A stretch of DNA of 7,141 nucleotides, taken from a bacterium. Its GTDB lineage: Bacteria; Desulfobacterota; Anaeroferrophillalia; Anaeroferrophillales; Tharpellaceae. The first letter of the stretch is position 1; each line of letters opens with the position of its first letter. Location of the stretch: assembly GCA_029935295.1 (NCBI GenBank), contig JAOZKP010000040.1, positions 1 to 7,141 on the forward strand. Direction: 5' to 3'. Under the pieces are notes generated by a model that did no database searches, was not told where the DNA came from, and was given only the letters and a program-made list of their open reading frames with translations. This document shows, piece after piece, positions 1-6,459 of the stretch. Position numbers and translations under genes: made by a program.

Positions 1-344
1 TCTGAAGATTGCCAATCTAAATCTGTAAATAAATTTTCGCCAGAACGACAAAAGTCAGCTACCCAATCAGAATTAAAAAGAAGGCCGCCAGAAATCAAAT
101 CAGAAGAATCTTCAACAACTGCCATCGGCGAAAATGAGAAAACAACATCAACCTTTCCCCGGGCAATAACCTTCTGCAATAATTTTCGAAATTTAATCTC
201 CAATCCCTGGAGAGAGGCAGGCAGACGAAAACGGGCATCTAAATTCCGACTGTTTACAGACTGGACAACACAGCGCCACTCAAGCTCAGCAAACTGAGAT
301 ATTGCCTCCCCATAACCCGTCATACTCAAAAGTTTAGCTGCCAA
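1..344 (-). CDS. yicC: YicC-family endoribonuclease, N-terminal part (3' end cut by window edge)
   Basis: The first ~114 residues are visible. They show the family hallmark near the N terminus, SMTGYGEA, followed by a VVQSVNSRNLD segment (the family's 'xxxSVNxRyLD') and a basic stretch ending RKLLQKVIARGKVDVVFSF, matching the YicC N-terminal domain. Full-length members are about 290 residues, so roughly 60% lies beyond base 1. YicC proteins are metal-dependent endoribonucleases; E. coli YicC acts on small RNAs such as RyhB. Start choice: ATG at 323-321 and TTG at 329-327 lack a well-placed ribosome site. TTG at 344-342 gives MAAKLLSMTGYG, close to the usual 'M..+SMTGYG' N terminus, and sits 4 bases after AAAGGTGAG (357-349). 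With that start it overlaps the end of lysA by 11 bases, suggesting translational coupling. Family confidence is high; the start is moderate. Confidence 0.88.
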   Translation of the reverse strand, partial: MAAKLLSMTGYGEAISQFAELEWRCVVQSVNSRNLDARFRLPASLQGLEIKFRKLLQKVIARGKVDVVFSFSPMAVVEDSSDLISGGLLFNSDWVADFCRSGENLFTDLDWQSS

Positions 345-1593
345 AAGACTCACCTTTAACTAAATCTTCAAAAGATTCGCGCTCTCTGATAACAGATACT
401 TGATCCCCATTTACGAGTAACTCAACCGGACGAGGCCGCGAATTATAATTTGAAGCCATGGAAAAACCGTAAGCACCAGCACTTTTTACAGCCAAAAGAT
501 CACCCTGTTCCAGCGCTAAAAGATTACGGGACTTAGCAAGGAAATCACCTGACTCACAGATAGGACCAACAATATCATATAAAAAAAGAGGCTTACCGGC
601 TTGTTCTTCCTCATTAACCTTGACTATCTTTTGATAAGCATCATACAAAGAAGGCCGCAACAGGTCATTCATTCCAGCATCAACAATCGCAAAACGTTTA
701 TCAGCATTATCCTTTAAATATTGGACACGGGTCAACATAACCGCACTGTTTGCAACCATGGAACGGCCGGGCTCGAGTACCAAGGTTAAACCAAGATCAG
801 CGAATACATCGATAAGAATATCAGCCAGGTGAACTACTTCGGGAACAGATTCATTATCATACAGAACCCCTAAACCGCCGCCAACATCAACATAATCAAG
901 CTGAATATTATGTTTACGCAGCCTTAAAATCAAATTCTTAACCCGTAAAGCCGCATCACGAAAAGGAGAAAGATTCGTCAACTGAGAGCCTATGTGACAA
1001 TCAACCCCAACAAATTTGATATTTTCAAGATTAGAAGTACCTTCAATATAAATACGTTCAGCATCAGCAATCGCTATCCCGAATTTATTCTCTTTCATTC
1101 CGGTCGAAATATAAGGATGCGTCAACGGATCTACATCAGGATTCACCCGTAGTGCAACTCGGGCAACAACGCCGATCTGGCCGGCGATCTCATCAATAAG
1201 CAAGAGTTCAGATTCAGACTCAACATTAAAAAAAAGAATACCATATTCTAAAGCAGATTTAATCTCAGCTGGAGTCTTGCCGACTCCAGAATAAACAATT
1301 TTCTGTCCAGAAATACCAGCAAGCTTCGCCCTAAAGAGCTCACCCCCTGAAACAATGTCGCAGCCCAAGTCCTGCTCCGCAAATATTTTGAGGAGATTAA
1401 CATTCGATGAAGCTTTAACGGAATAGCAAATTAAATGCTTATGGGCCGCAAAAGCATCGGCATAGGCCTGACAACGAGCAACCAGAAAAGACTTACTATA
1501 AACGTAGCAGGGCGTACCAAATTCAGCCGCAATTTCAGACAGAGATACATCTTCACAGAAAAGAAGATTATCTCTATAATTAAAAGTATCCAT
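334..1593 (-). CDS. lysA: Diaminopimelate decarboxylase
   Basis: PLP enzyme of fold type III (alanine racemase-like barrel plus C-terminal beta domain) that decarboxylates meso-diaminopimelate to L-lysine, the last step of lysine synthesis in the cytoplasm. Counting from ATG 1593 (419 residues, normal for the family): the PLP-binding lysine is K60 in CYSVKASSN, HIGSQL begins at H200, the glycine-rich phosphate-binding loop GGGLG is at 238-242, EPGRS at 274-278, the substrate-binding CESGD at 346-350, and AGAYGFSMASNYN at 372-384. All key residues appear intact. The frame stays open upstream to TTG 1611 (adding six residues), but MDTFNYRDNLLFCEDV aligns with the usual 'M..F.Y.dg.L..E.v' N terminus, so ATG 1593 is preferred. 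Neither start has a strong ribosome site. It lies 36 bases after the FN3 lipoprotein gene and its end overlaps the probable yicC start. Confidence 0.96.
   Translation of the reverse strand: MDTFNYRDNLLFCEDVSLSEIAAEFGTPCYVYSKSFLVARCQAYADAFAAHKHLICYSVKASSNVNLLKIFAEQDLGCDIVSGGELFRAKLAGISGQKIVYSGVGKTPAEIKSALEYGILFFNVESESELLLIDEIAGQIGVVARVALRVNPDVDPLTHPYISTGMKENKFGIAIADAERIYIEGTSNLENIKFVGVDCHIGSQLTNLSPFRDAALRVKNLILRLRKHNIQLDYVDVGGGLGVLYDNESVPEVVHLADILIDVFADLGLTLVLEPGRSMVANSAVMLTRVQYLKDNADKRFAIVDAGMNDLLRPSLYDAYQKIVKVNEEEQAGKPLFLYDIVGPICESGDFLAKSRNLLALEQGDLLAVKSAGAYGFSMASNYNSRPRPVELLVNGDQVSVIRERESFEDLVKGESFGS
349..357 (-). promoter_or_regulatory. Probable ribosome binding site of yicC, inside the lysA 3' end
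   Basis: The minus strand reads AAAGGTGAG here, within the last codons of lysA, 4 bases before TTG 344-342. It is 20 or more bases from the later TTG (329) and ATG (323) candidates, so it favours the upstream TTG. The 4-base spacing is a little shorter than ideal. Confidence 0.45.
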
Positions 1594-1629
1594 AATTTTC
1601 GTTATCAACAATAAAGATATAAATAAAAC

Positions 1630-2721
1630 TTAATGAACATTCACAGCAATTTCTGCCGTTGATTCACTTTCGTTCTTACGATCCGATGAATCAAATGCAG
1701 TAACCTGATAATAATAAGTACGACCTAAAATAATGTCGGAATCGAAATATTCTGATTTAGCTAGGGGCAAAACTGCGATAATATAATCATATCCGGTAAC
1801 ATTGTCACGTCGATAAATATTATACCCAGAAAGATCAGCTGCATCAGAAGGGTTCCAAATCAGCTGTACACCCGCCTGATAATAGAAAGCAGAAAAACCC
1901 TCAAGTTTTGCCGGCGAGGTATAATCACCAGGCACGATCTCGGCCGAAATGGAATAATCACTCTCAAAAGAAGTATCATCCAGGCTAACAAAAGAAGTCA
2001 CGGCATATTCGTACGCATGCCAATCAACTAAACCGACATCAATAAATTGATTTTCAACAATAGGTTCAGGAGTAATCAACCGCCACTGTGCATTATGACC
2101 TTCAGACTGCCGGCGATAAACCCTATAACTAATCTTACCGGCAAAATCTGCCGGCAAAACCGGAACCGGCCATGCCAACTCAACAATCGATGCAGAAGGA
2201 ATCAACTCAACCGCAACCGGCGGCAAAACTTGCGGCAGCGCCGCGACCGCCAATTTATTTGAAAGCTCACTGCTCCAGCCCCGACTGTTAAGCGAAGCAA
2301 CTGCAAAAACATAGATATAATCTTTTTCAATCTCAGGCAAGGGTAAATAAAAAGAGGCCCCGAGCTGTTTGCCGATCTCGGGTTTAATCACATTAATCGT
2401 CAAATAATCAAAAAAACCTTCATCACAGTAGCGACAGGTATCAAGATCTTTGGCAACTTTCTTTAATCTAACCTTAAAAGAAACCAGATCGACAGGCTTA
2501 GTATTGTCAGCATTTTCCCGAGGCATGCTCCAAACCAGATAACGTAATCCAGGCTGAACCTGCAACCTTAGATCTGAGATTTTTTCCGGAACTACAAGAC
2601 TCGGAGGTAAAGGAACCCCACGTTTACCACAACAACAGAGAGAACATAACAGCAAAAAAAAGAGCAAACATTGAAGCTGTTTCAATCTTTCGATTTTAAT
2701 TAACCCCATAACCAAATTCAT
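1630..2721 (-). CDS. Fibronectin type III domain lipoprotein (CGKRG type)
   Basis: A 363-residue predicted lipoprotein of unknown function. It starts with a basic region and hydrophobic stretch (CLLFFLLLCSL, about residues 18-28) followed by CCCGKRGVPLPPS; C31 in the family-like 'CGK+G.PLPP' context is the likely lipidated cysteine. Three fibronectin-III-like beta domains follow, at roughly 45-160, 165-262 and 268-362, shown by repeated pairs such as ISYRVYRR...YEYAVTSF and LSGYNIYRR...TYYYQVTAFDSSD. Domain 1 carries a CxxC (CRYC, 96-99). Proteins of this kind occur next to argH and lysA in Geobacter-type genomes (recollection). The frame is open back to 2859 inside argH, but ATG 2721-2719, one base after the argH stop and six bases after TAAGG, is the sensible start. 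Probably an envelope scaffold or binding protein, matured by the lgt and lspA products encoded upstream; partner unknown. Confidence 0.88.
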   Translation of the reverse strand: MNLVMGLIKIERLKQLQCLLFFLLLCSLCCCGKRGVPLPPSLVVPEKISDLRLQVQPGLRYLVWSMPRENADNTKPVDLVSFKVRLKKVAKDLDTCRYCDEGFFDYLTINVIKPEIGKQLGASFYLPLPEIEKDYIYVFAVASLNSRGWSSELSNKLAVAALPQVLPPVAVELIPSASIVELAWPVPVLPADFAGKISYRVYRRQSEGHNAQWRLITPEPIVENQFIDVGLVDWHAYEYAVTSFVSLDDTSFESDYSISAEIVPGDYTSPAKLEGFSAFYYQAGVQLIWNPSDAADLSGYNIYRRDNVTGYDYIIAVLPLAKSEYFDSDIILGRTYYYQVTAFDSSDRKNESESTAEIAVNVH

Positions 2722-2722
2722 T

Positions 2723-4123
2723 TTAAACCTTAACCGAATCGAGATACTTGCGCGCAAGTTCGATCTGCTCAGCAACCTGTATCCGGGCCGTACCACCATA
2801 AAGATCTTTTGCATCGACAGCATCAATCGGAGACAGCAAAACGAACAGATCCTCAGCAAAAAGATCAGAGAATTCCAACCATTGCGAGATTGACAAGTCT
2901 GTAAATATTAAATTATGGGCTTCACAAAAGGCAACCGCCTTACCAACAACAGCATGGGCCGAGCGAAAAGGCAAACCTTTGCGCACCAAATAATCAGCAA
3001 TCTCGGTTGCGGTCGAAAATCCAGCCCCGGCCTGACGGGCCATAACCTCTTTATTTACACGCATTTCATTAATCATTGGTGCCATAATCCGCAATGACCC
3101 AACAACCGTATCCAATGCATCAAAAAAGGGCTCTTTATCCTCCTGCATATCCTTGTTATAAGCAAGCGGCAACGATTTAAGCGTAATCAGAAGGTTAACC
3201 AGCGACCCTACTACCCGTCCGGACTTACCTCGAATAAGCTCGGGAACATCCGGATTCTTCTTCTGCGGCATAATACTGCTGCCGGTACAGAAAGAATCGC
3301 TCAATGTAATAAAATTAAACTGGACTGACGACCAAAGAACCAGCTCCTCACAAAACCGGGTCAGATGAATCATCAGTAAAGAAAAATCGAAAAGCGCTTC
3401 GGCGACCCCGTCACGATCACTTACCGCATCCAGACTATTTGCGGTCACTCCGGAAAAACCCAAATCACGGGCTACACTTTCACGATCTAAAGCAAAGCTG
3501 CTGCCGGCAAGAGCGCCGGATCCCAAAGGTGAATAATCGAGCCGCTTACGACAATCCCCAAGACGCTCAGCATCACGCTTGAACATCTCGACATAAGCCA
3601 ACAGATGATGTGCAAAAAGTACCGGCTGGGCCTGCTGCAGATGCGTAAACCCGGGCATTATAACATCAATCTCAGTTTCCGCTTTATCGACTAGAACCTT
3701 AATAAAATCGTAAACGAGCTCCTCAACGTTTAGCAGCTGACGCCGAATATAGAGACGGAAATCGAGAGCAACCTGATCATTGCGACTGCGCCCGGTGTGC
3801 AGACGGCCGGCAATTTCCGGCCCAACAATTTCACCAAGACGGCTCTCAATATTCATATGAATATCTTCAAGAGCAATTGAGAACGCAAATTCTCCTGATT
3901 CAATTTCATTACGAATCTGTTCCAAACCATCAATCAATGGTTGAACATCAGTCGCTGGAATAATCTTCTGCCGTCCCAACATTGTGGCATGGGCTATACT
4001 GCCGGCAATATCTTCAGCATAAAGCCGTTTATCAAAATTTATTGACGCCGTAAACTCTTCAACCAACTCATCGGTCGGTGCCGAAAAACGCCCGCCCCAT
4101 AATTTTTGCGTACTCTTTTTCAA
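2723..4123 (-). CDS. argH: Argininosuccinate lyase
   Basis: Splits argininosuccinate into arginine and fumarate, the final step of arginine synthesis; member of the fumarase/aspartase superfamily, active as a cytoplasmic homotetramer. The 466 residues are full length. Visible landmarks are the N-terminal KLWGGRF (7-13), HTGRSRNDQ (109-117, substrate binding), THLQQAQP with H161 as the expected catalytic histidine, the superfamily signature GSSIMPQKKNPD (281-292) containing the catalytic serine loop, and AGAGFSTATEIADYLV in the C-terminal part. The start codon must be TTG 4123-4121: no in-frame ATG occurs until residue 48, well past KLWGGRF. The start overlaps the yggS stop as TTGA, and the argH stop is one base from the downstream lipoprotein ATG, so it is tightly coupled on both sides. 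An AAAGG lies ten bases before the start. Confidence 0.98.
   Translation of the reverse strand: MKKSTQKLWGGRFSAPTDELVEEFTASINFDKRLYAEDIAGSIAHATMLGRQKIIPATDVQPLIDGLEQIRNEIESGEFAFSIALEDIHMNIESRLGEIVGPEIAGRLHTGRSRNDQVALDFRLYIRRQLLNVEELVYDFIKVLVDKAETEIDVIMPGFTHLQQAQPVLFAHHLLAYVEMFKRDAERLGDCRKRLDYSPLGSGALAGSSFALDRESVARDLGFSGVTANSLDAVSDRDGVAEALFDFSLLMIHLTRFCEELVLWSSVQFNFITLSDSFCTGSSIMPQKKNPDVPELIRGKSGRVVGSLVNLLITLKSLPLAYNKDMQEDKEPFFDALDTVVGSLRIMAPMINEMRVNKEVMARQAGAGFSTATEIADYLVRKGLPFRSAHAVVGKAVAFCEAHNLIFTDLSISQWLEFSDLFAEDLFVLLSPIDAVDAKDLYGGTARIQVAEQIELARKYLDSVKV
2728..2732 (-). promoter_or_regulatory. Ribosome binding site of the FN3 lipoprotein gene
   Basis: TAAGG on the minus strand lies within the last argH codons, six bases before ATG 2721. 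The argH stop TAA (2725-2723) sits between them. This decides the start: the next in-frame ATG (2709-2707) has only a GGTT directly upstream and would shorten the basic N-region of the signal peptide. Confidence 0.6.
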
Positions 4124-4848
4124 TTACTTACAACCTTTTTTGTGCGTTGCCCGAAAAGCCGCGACCCAACGCGAACAATTGTCGCCCCCTCTTCAACCGC
4201 AACTTCAAAATCACTGGACATACCCATTGAAATCTCTTGAAACTCAGAACACCCGGAAAATATTTCACCCTGCGCCTGATAGAAAAGTTCGGAAAGCTCC
4301 CGAAACCAAGGCCGACTCTCAGCCGCTTCTGCAACAACCGGCGGAATTGCCATTAAACCAACGATTGACAACCCTTCTATATAACGCACTTTCTTAAGAA
4401 AATCAAACAGACATACAGGCGCAATCCCTGCCTTGCTCGCCTCATTGCCGATATTAACCTGAACCAGTACCCGGGCCTTAAAACCACCAGCAACTGCCTG
4501 TTTAGCAATACGACGGGCCAACTTCTCGGAATCAAGACCATGAAACAGATAAAATCCATCACCCAATAATTTAACCTTGTTACTTTGCAGGTGACCGATA
4601 AAATGCCACTGCAAAGGCAATGACCGGGATTTTGCCAGATCCATCTTATCTAAACAATCCTGGATATAATTTTCACCAAAATGAACCTGGCCGGCGGCAT
4701 AAGCTTCTTCAATCCGGGAAAAAGGAAAAGTTTTGCTGACCGCCAGCAAAGTAACCTCATCCGGACTGCGGCCCACCCGCTCGCAGGCAGCTGCAATTCG
4801 CTGCTTAACTTCTGCGAGCCGAACTGCGAAAGTTGAATCTGCATTCAT
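4120..4848 (-). CDS. yggS: YggS/PROSC-family PLP-binding protein
   Basis: A single-domain PLP-binding barrel protein of 242 residues (family about 230-240). Members carry pyridoxal phosphate and influence PLP and amino-acid homeostasis; no catalytic reaction is firmly established. Visible motifs: LLAVSKTFP with the PLP lysine K39, HFGENYIQD (60s), WHFIGHLQSNKVK, VQVNIGNEASKAGI, LSIVGLMAIPP, and the phosphate-binding C-terminal block SMGMSSDFEVAVEEGATIVR followed by VGSRLFGQR. All diagnostic residues are present. ATG 4848-4846 is the only reasonable start; GTAAG lies about eight bases before it, a weak ribosome site. It follows maf by 16 bases and its TGA stop overlaps the TTG of argH by four bases. 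Confidence 0.96.
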   Translation of the reverse strand: MNADSTFAVRLAEVKQRIAAACERVGRSPDEVTLLAVSKTFPFSRIEEAYAAGQVHFGENYIQDCLDKMDLAKSRSLPLQWHFIGHLQSNKVKLLGDGFYLFHGLDSEKLARRIAKQAVAGGFKARVLVQVNIGNEASKAGIAPVCLFDFLKKVRYIEGLSIVGLMAIPPVVAEAAESRPWFRELSELFYQAQGEIFSGCSEFQEISMGMSSDFEVAVEEGATIVRVGSRLFGQRTKKVVSN

Positions 4849-4864
4849 CTCAGAAACTTACCCA

Positions 4865-5449
4865 CTATGAAATTATATAATTTTGCAAAAATTCTTCAAT
4901 TACCAGCGGCATCGGTAAACCGATTACGGTTGTCGGCGAGCCTTCTATCGCTTCGACAAATGCTCCGCCAATCCCCTGCACCGCATAAGACCCGGCTTTA
5001 TCCAGGGGTTCACCAGTTTCGATATAAGCTTTAACCTGCGCCGCTGACAAAGCCGCAATTTTCACCCGGCTGCTGTCCAAACGTGAAACTGAAATTTGCT
5101 GACCGGGATTATGTAACGTAAAAGCTGTAAAAACCACGTGCCAATTCCCGGCAATGGCGGTCAGCATGCGCACAGCATCAATTTTATCTTCAGGTTTTCC
5201 GAGAATTTCATCATTTAAAACGACAATTGTATCGGCAGATAATATCCAGCTGGCGGGATACTTATCGGCAACCGCTAAAGCCTTTTCCATCGCCATGCGG
5301 GTAACAAAATCAGCTGCCGCTTCATCCGCAAATTGACATTCCTCAATATCAGCACTGGTGAGTGAAAATTCAATCCCCATCTGCGCCAAAAGCTCCCGGC
5401 GCCGGGGTGATTGGGATGCCAAAACTAAAGGGGCGATTGTTTTATACAA
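4865..5449 (-). CDS. maf: Maf/YhdE-family nucleoside triphosphate pyrophosphatase (probably dTTP/UTP type)
   Basis: Hydrolyses non-canonical or excess nucleoside triphosphates to the monophosphate and pyrophosphate, a house-cleaning enzyme once described as a septum inhibitor. The 194 residues match the family. It shows the N-terminal nucleotide-binding LASQSPRRRELL (10-21), the catalytic SADTIVVLNDEILGKPED block (71-88), and GEPLDKAGSYAVQGIGG followed by VEAIEGSPTTVIGLP. DKAGSYAVQG resembles the YhdE (dTTPase/UTPase) branch more than the YceF branch; that is inference from the motif. The start is TTG 5449-5447: the first in-frame ATG is after the LASQSPRR motif. AGGAG (5464-5460), spanning the lgt stop region, lies ten bases upstream. 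It begins seven bases after the lgt stop and ends 16 bases before yggS. Confidence 0.95.
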   Translation of the reverse strand: MYKTIAPLVLASQSPRRRELLAQMGIEFSLTSADIEECQFADEAAADFVTRMAMEKALAVADKYPASWILSADTIVVLNDEILGKPEDKIDAVRMLTAIAGNWHVVFTAFTLHNPGQQISVSRLDSSRVKIAALSAAQVKAYIETGEPLDKAGSYAVQGIGGAFVEAIEGSPTTVIGLPMPLVIEEFLQNYIIS

Positions 5450-5456
5450 GGTTTAG

Positions 5457-6221
5457 TTACTCCTGAGCCGAACTACGGTTAACTTTAAAAAACCAGAAGA
5501 GAATACCGCAGATTACGAGCCCGGCACTTATCCATTGTGAAGTTGAAAAACCATACAAAAAACCGCGCGGATCACCGCGCCAGAATTCAACTGTAAACCG
5601 CAGGGTTCCATATAACAGCATATAGACAACCACTAACGTTCCACGTTTAAGCCGGCGCCGGGAAAGAAAAAACAGAACTGCAAAAATTGAAATATCAGCT
5701 ACTGAGTGATAAATTTGCGTCGGATGCAGAGGTTGATGTAAAGGGGCATGCGAAATTGGGTCGGAAAAGGTAATTGCGAGCCCGGTAGCACAAGCCTTGC
5801 CATAACAACAACCGGCCGAAAGACAACCCAGACGACCGACTGCCTGGGCCAAAACCAGACCCGGAGCTGCGACATCAAGGATTTCCAGGGCCGGCTGCTG
5901 CCAGCGACGAATACGCCAGACGAAAACCGGTACGGCCGCTAAAAAACCGCCGTAAAATACCAGACCTCCCTCCCATAAACGCAATGCCGCCAGCGGATCT
6001 TGACTAAAATATGAGAAATTGAGGCCAACATAAAAAACCCGCGCGCCAATAAGAGCCGAAATTACGACATAAAAAAAGAGATCATGAAAAATCTCCGGAT
6101 CAAGCCCACGCCGCAAACTCTCTCTCTGCGTCCAGGTCAATGCCAGCAAAAACCCCAGAGCCACAAAAAAACCATAAGTGTGCAGGGTCAAAGGGCCGAT
6201 TTTAAAAAGAACTGGATACAT
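5457..6221 (-). CDS. lgt: Prolipoprotein diacylglyceryl transferase
   Basis: Inner-membrane enzyme that moves diacylglycerol from phosphatidylglycerol to the lipobox cysteine of prolipoproteins, the first maturation step before LspA. Counting from ATG 6221 (254 residues): the N terminus MYPVLFKIGPLTLHTYG is typical; many hydrophobic segments are present as expected for the seven-helix fold; WEGGLVFYGG is at 83-92, the GRLGCLSAGCCYG signature at 129-141 with the conserved arginine R130, HPTQIY at 166-171, and RFTVEFWRGDPRG at 208-220. The position of the catalytic-region histidine of E. coli Lgt (HGG) is tyrosine (YGG) here, a variant I associate with Desulfobacterota-type enzymes. The frame opens upstream to TTG 6239 (six more residues), but homology favours the ATG. 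No clear ribosome site precedes it. A nine-codon ORF bridges from the preceding gene. Confidence 0.95.
   Translation of the reverse strand: MYPVLFKIGPLTLHTYGFFVALGFLLALTWTQRESLRRGLDPEIFHDLFFYVVISALIGARVFYVGLNFSYFSQDPLAALRLWEGGLVFYGGFLAAVPVFVWRIRRWQQPALEILDVAAPGLVLAQAVGRLGCLSAGCCYGKACATGLAITFSDPISHAPLHQPLHPTQIYHSVADISIFAVLFFLSRRRLKRGTLVVVYMLLYGTLRFTVEFWRGDPRGFLYGFSTSQWISAGLVICGILFWFFKVNRSSAQE
5460..5464 (-). promoter_or_regulatory. Ribosome binding site of maf at the lgt 3' end
   Basis: AGGAG on the minus strand lies in the final lgt codons; its last G is directly followed by the lgt stop TAA. It is ten bases before TTG 5449, slightly long but within the usable range, and supports a TTG start for maf where no ATG is available. 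Confidence 0.6.
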
Positions 6222-6222
6222 A

Positions 6223-6252
6223 TTAATACGGGTTTTCAATCCGGCTAAACAT
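6223..6252 (-). promoter_or_regulatory. Possible nine-codon coupling ORF before lgt
   Basis: An ATG at 6252-6250 overlaps the stop of the DUF2283 gene as TAATG. It reads nine codons (MFSRIENPY) to TAA 6225-6223, one base before the lgt ATG 6221. Since lgt has no obvious ribosome site, ribosomes could re-initiate twice across this gap. This could equally be chance in a 30-base spacer; coding for a functional peptide is not claimed. Confidence 0.2.
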
Positions 6253-6455
6253 TAAATTACGTTTTCGATTTGCTGATAAGATATATCGGGTAAATGAGCC
6301 GTTGTACGAGCATGTTCAATAGTAATACTAACCGGATTCCCGTTTGCATCAATATCCAGATACATATTCTCAGACAACTCTTTGGTTTCTACTATACTGT
6401 TCTCTGAAAATTCTACCAAAGCAGTATCAGTATCACTAAAATATTTTATGTTCAT
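6252..6455 (-). CDS. DUF2283-family small protein, possible antitoxin-like partner
   Basis: A 67-residue protein matching the DUF2283 pattern: MNIKYFSDTDTALVEFS at the N terminus (YxxDxDxLxIxFS type) and YLDIDANGNPVSITIEHA at 32-49 (the 'lDlDxxGxlvgIEIxxA' element). The family forms a small beta-rich fold of undetermined function and often sits beside short unrecognised or DUF4258-like genes, which has led to suggestions of a toxin-antitoxin role; none is proven here. Start: ATG 6455-6453 has AGAGGG (6468-6463) seven bases upstream. A longer reading from ATG 6512 would add a signal-peptide-like leader but overlaps the preceding gene and lacks family support. It begins four bases after its partner's stop. 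Local G+C is about 36%, below the flanking lspA and lgt. Followed by a 30-base spacer before lgt. Confidence 0.85.
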   Translation of the reverse strand: MNIKYFSDTDTALVEFSENSIVETKELSENMYLDIDANGNPVSITIEHARTTAHLPDISYQQIENVI

Positions 6456-6459
6456 AGCA

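Noticed and set aside
2109..2236. Recurring CCGGCAAAA / GCCGG strings resembling a short repeat
   Set aside because: Irregular spacing and inside the coding region for a Pro/Val/Leu/Ala-rich linker; no regular unit or dyad structure.
2047..2262. Plus-strand frame of 71 residues rich in Asn and Arg
   Set aside because: Antisense to the FN3 lipoprotein, low-complexity composition, no recognisable motif; a shadow of GCCGG/GCAAAA-rich codons on the other strand.
2722..2859. N-terminal extension of the FN3 lipoprotein frame back to 2859
   Set aside because: It lies entirely within the 3' end of argH, would bury the signal peptide about 46 residues inside the protein, and ATG 2721 has a good ribosome site.
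4128..4337. Overlapping open frames on both strands within yggS
   Set aside because: No family similarity, and the yggS frame has a full set of conserved motifs across the same bases.
5748..5942. Plus-strand frame of 64 residues antisense to lgt
   Set aside because: No recognisable motif or family similarity, and it lies opposite the conserved Lgt signature region.
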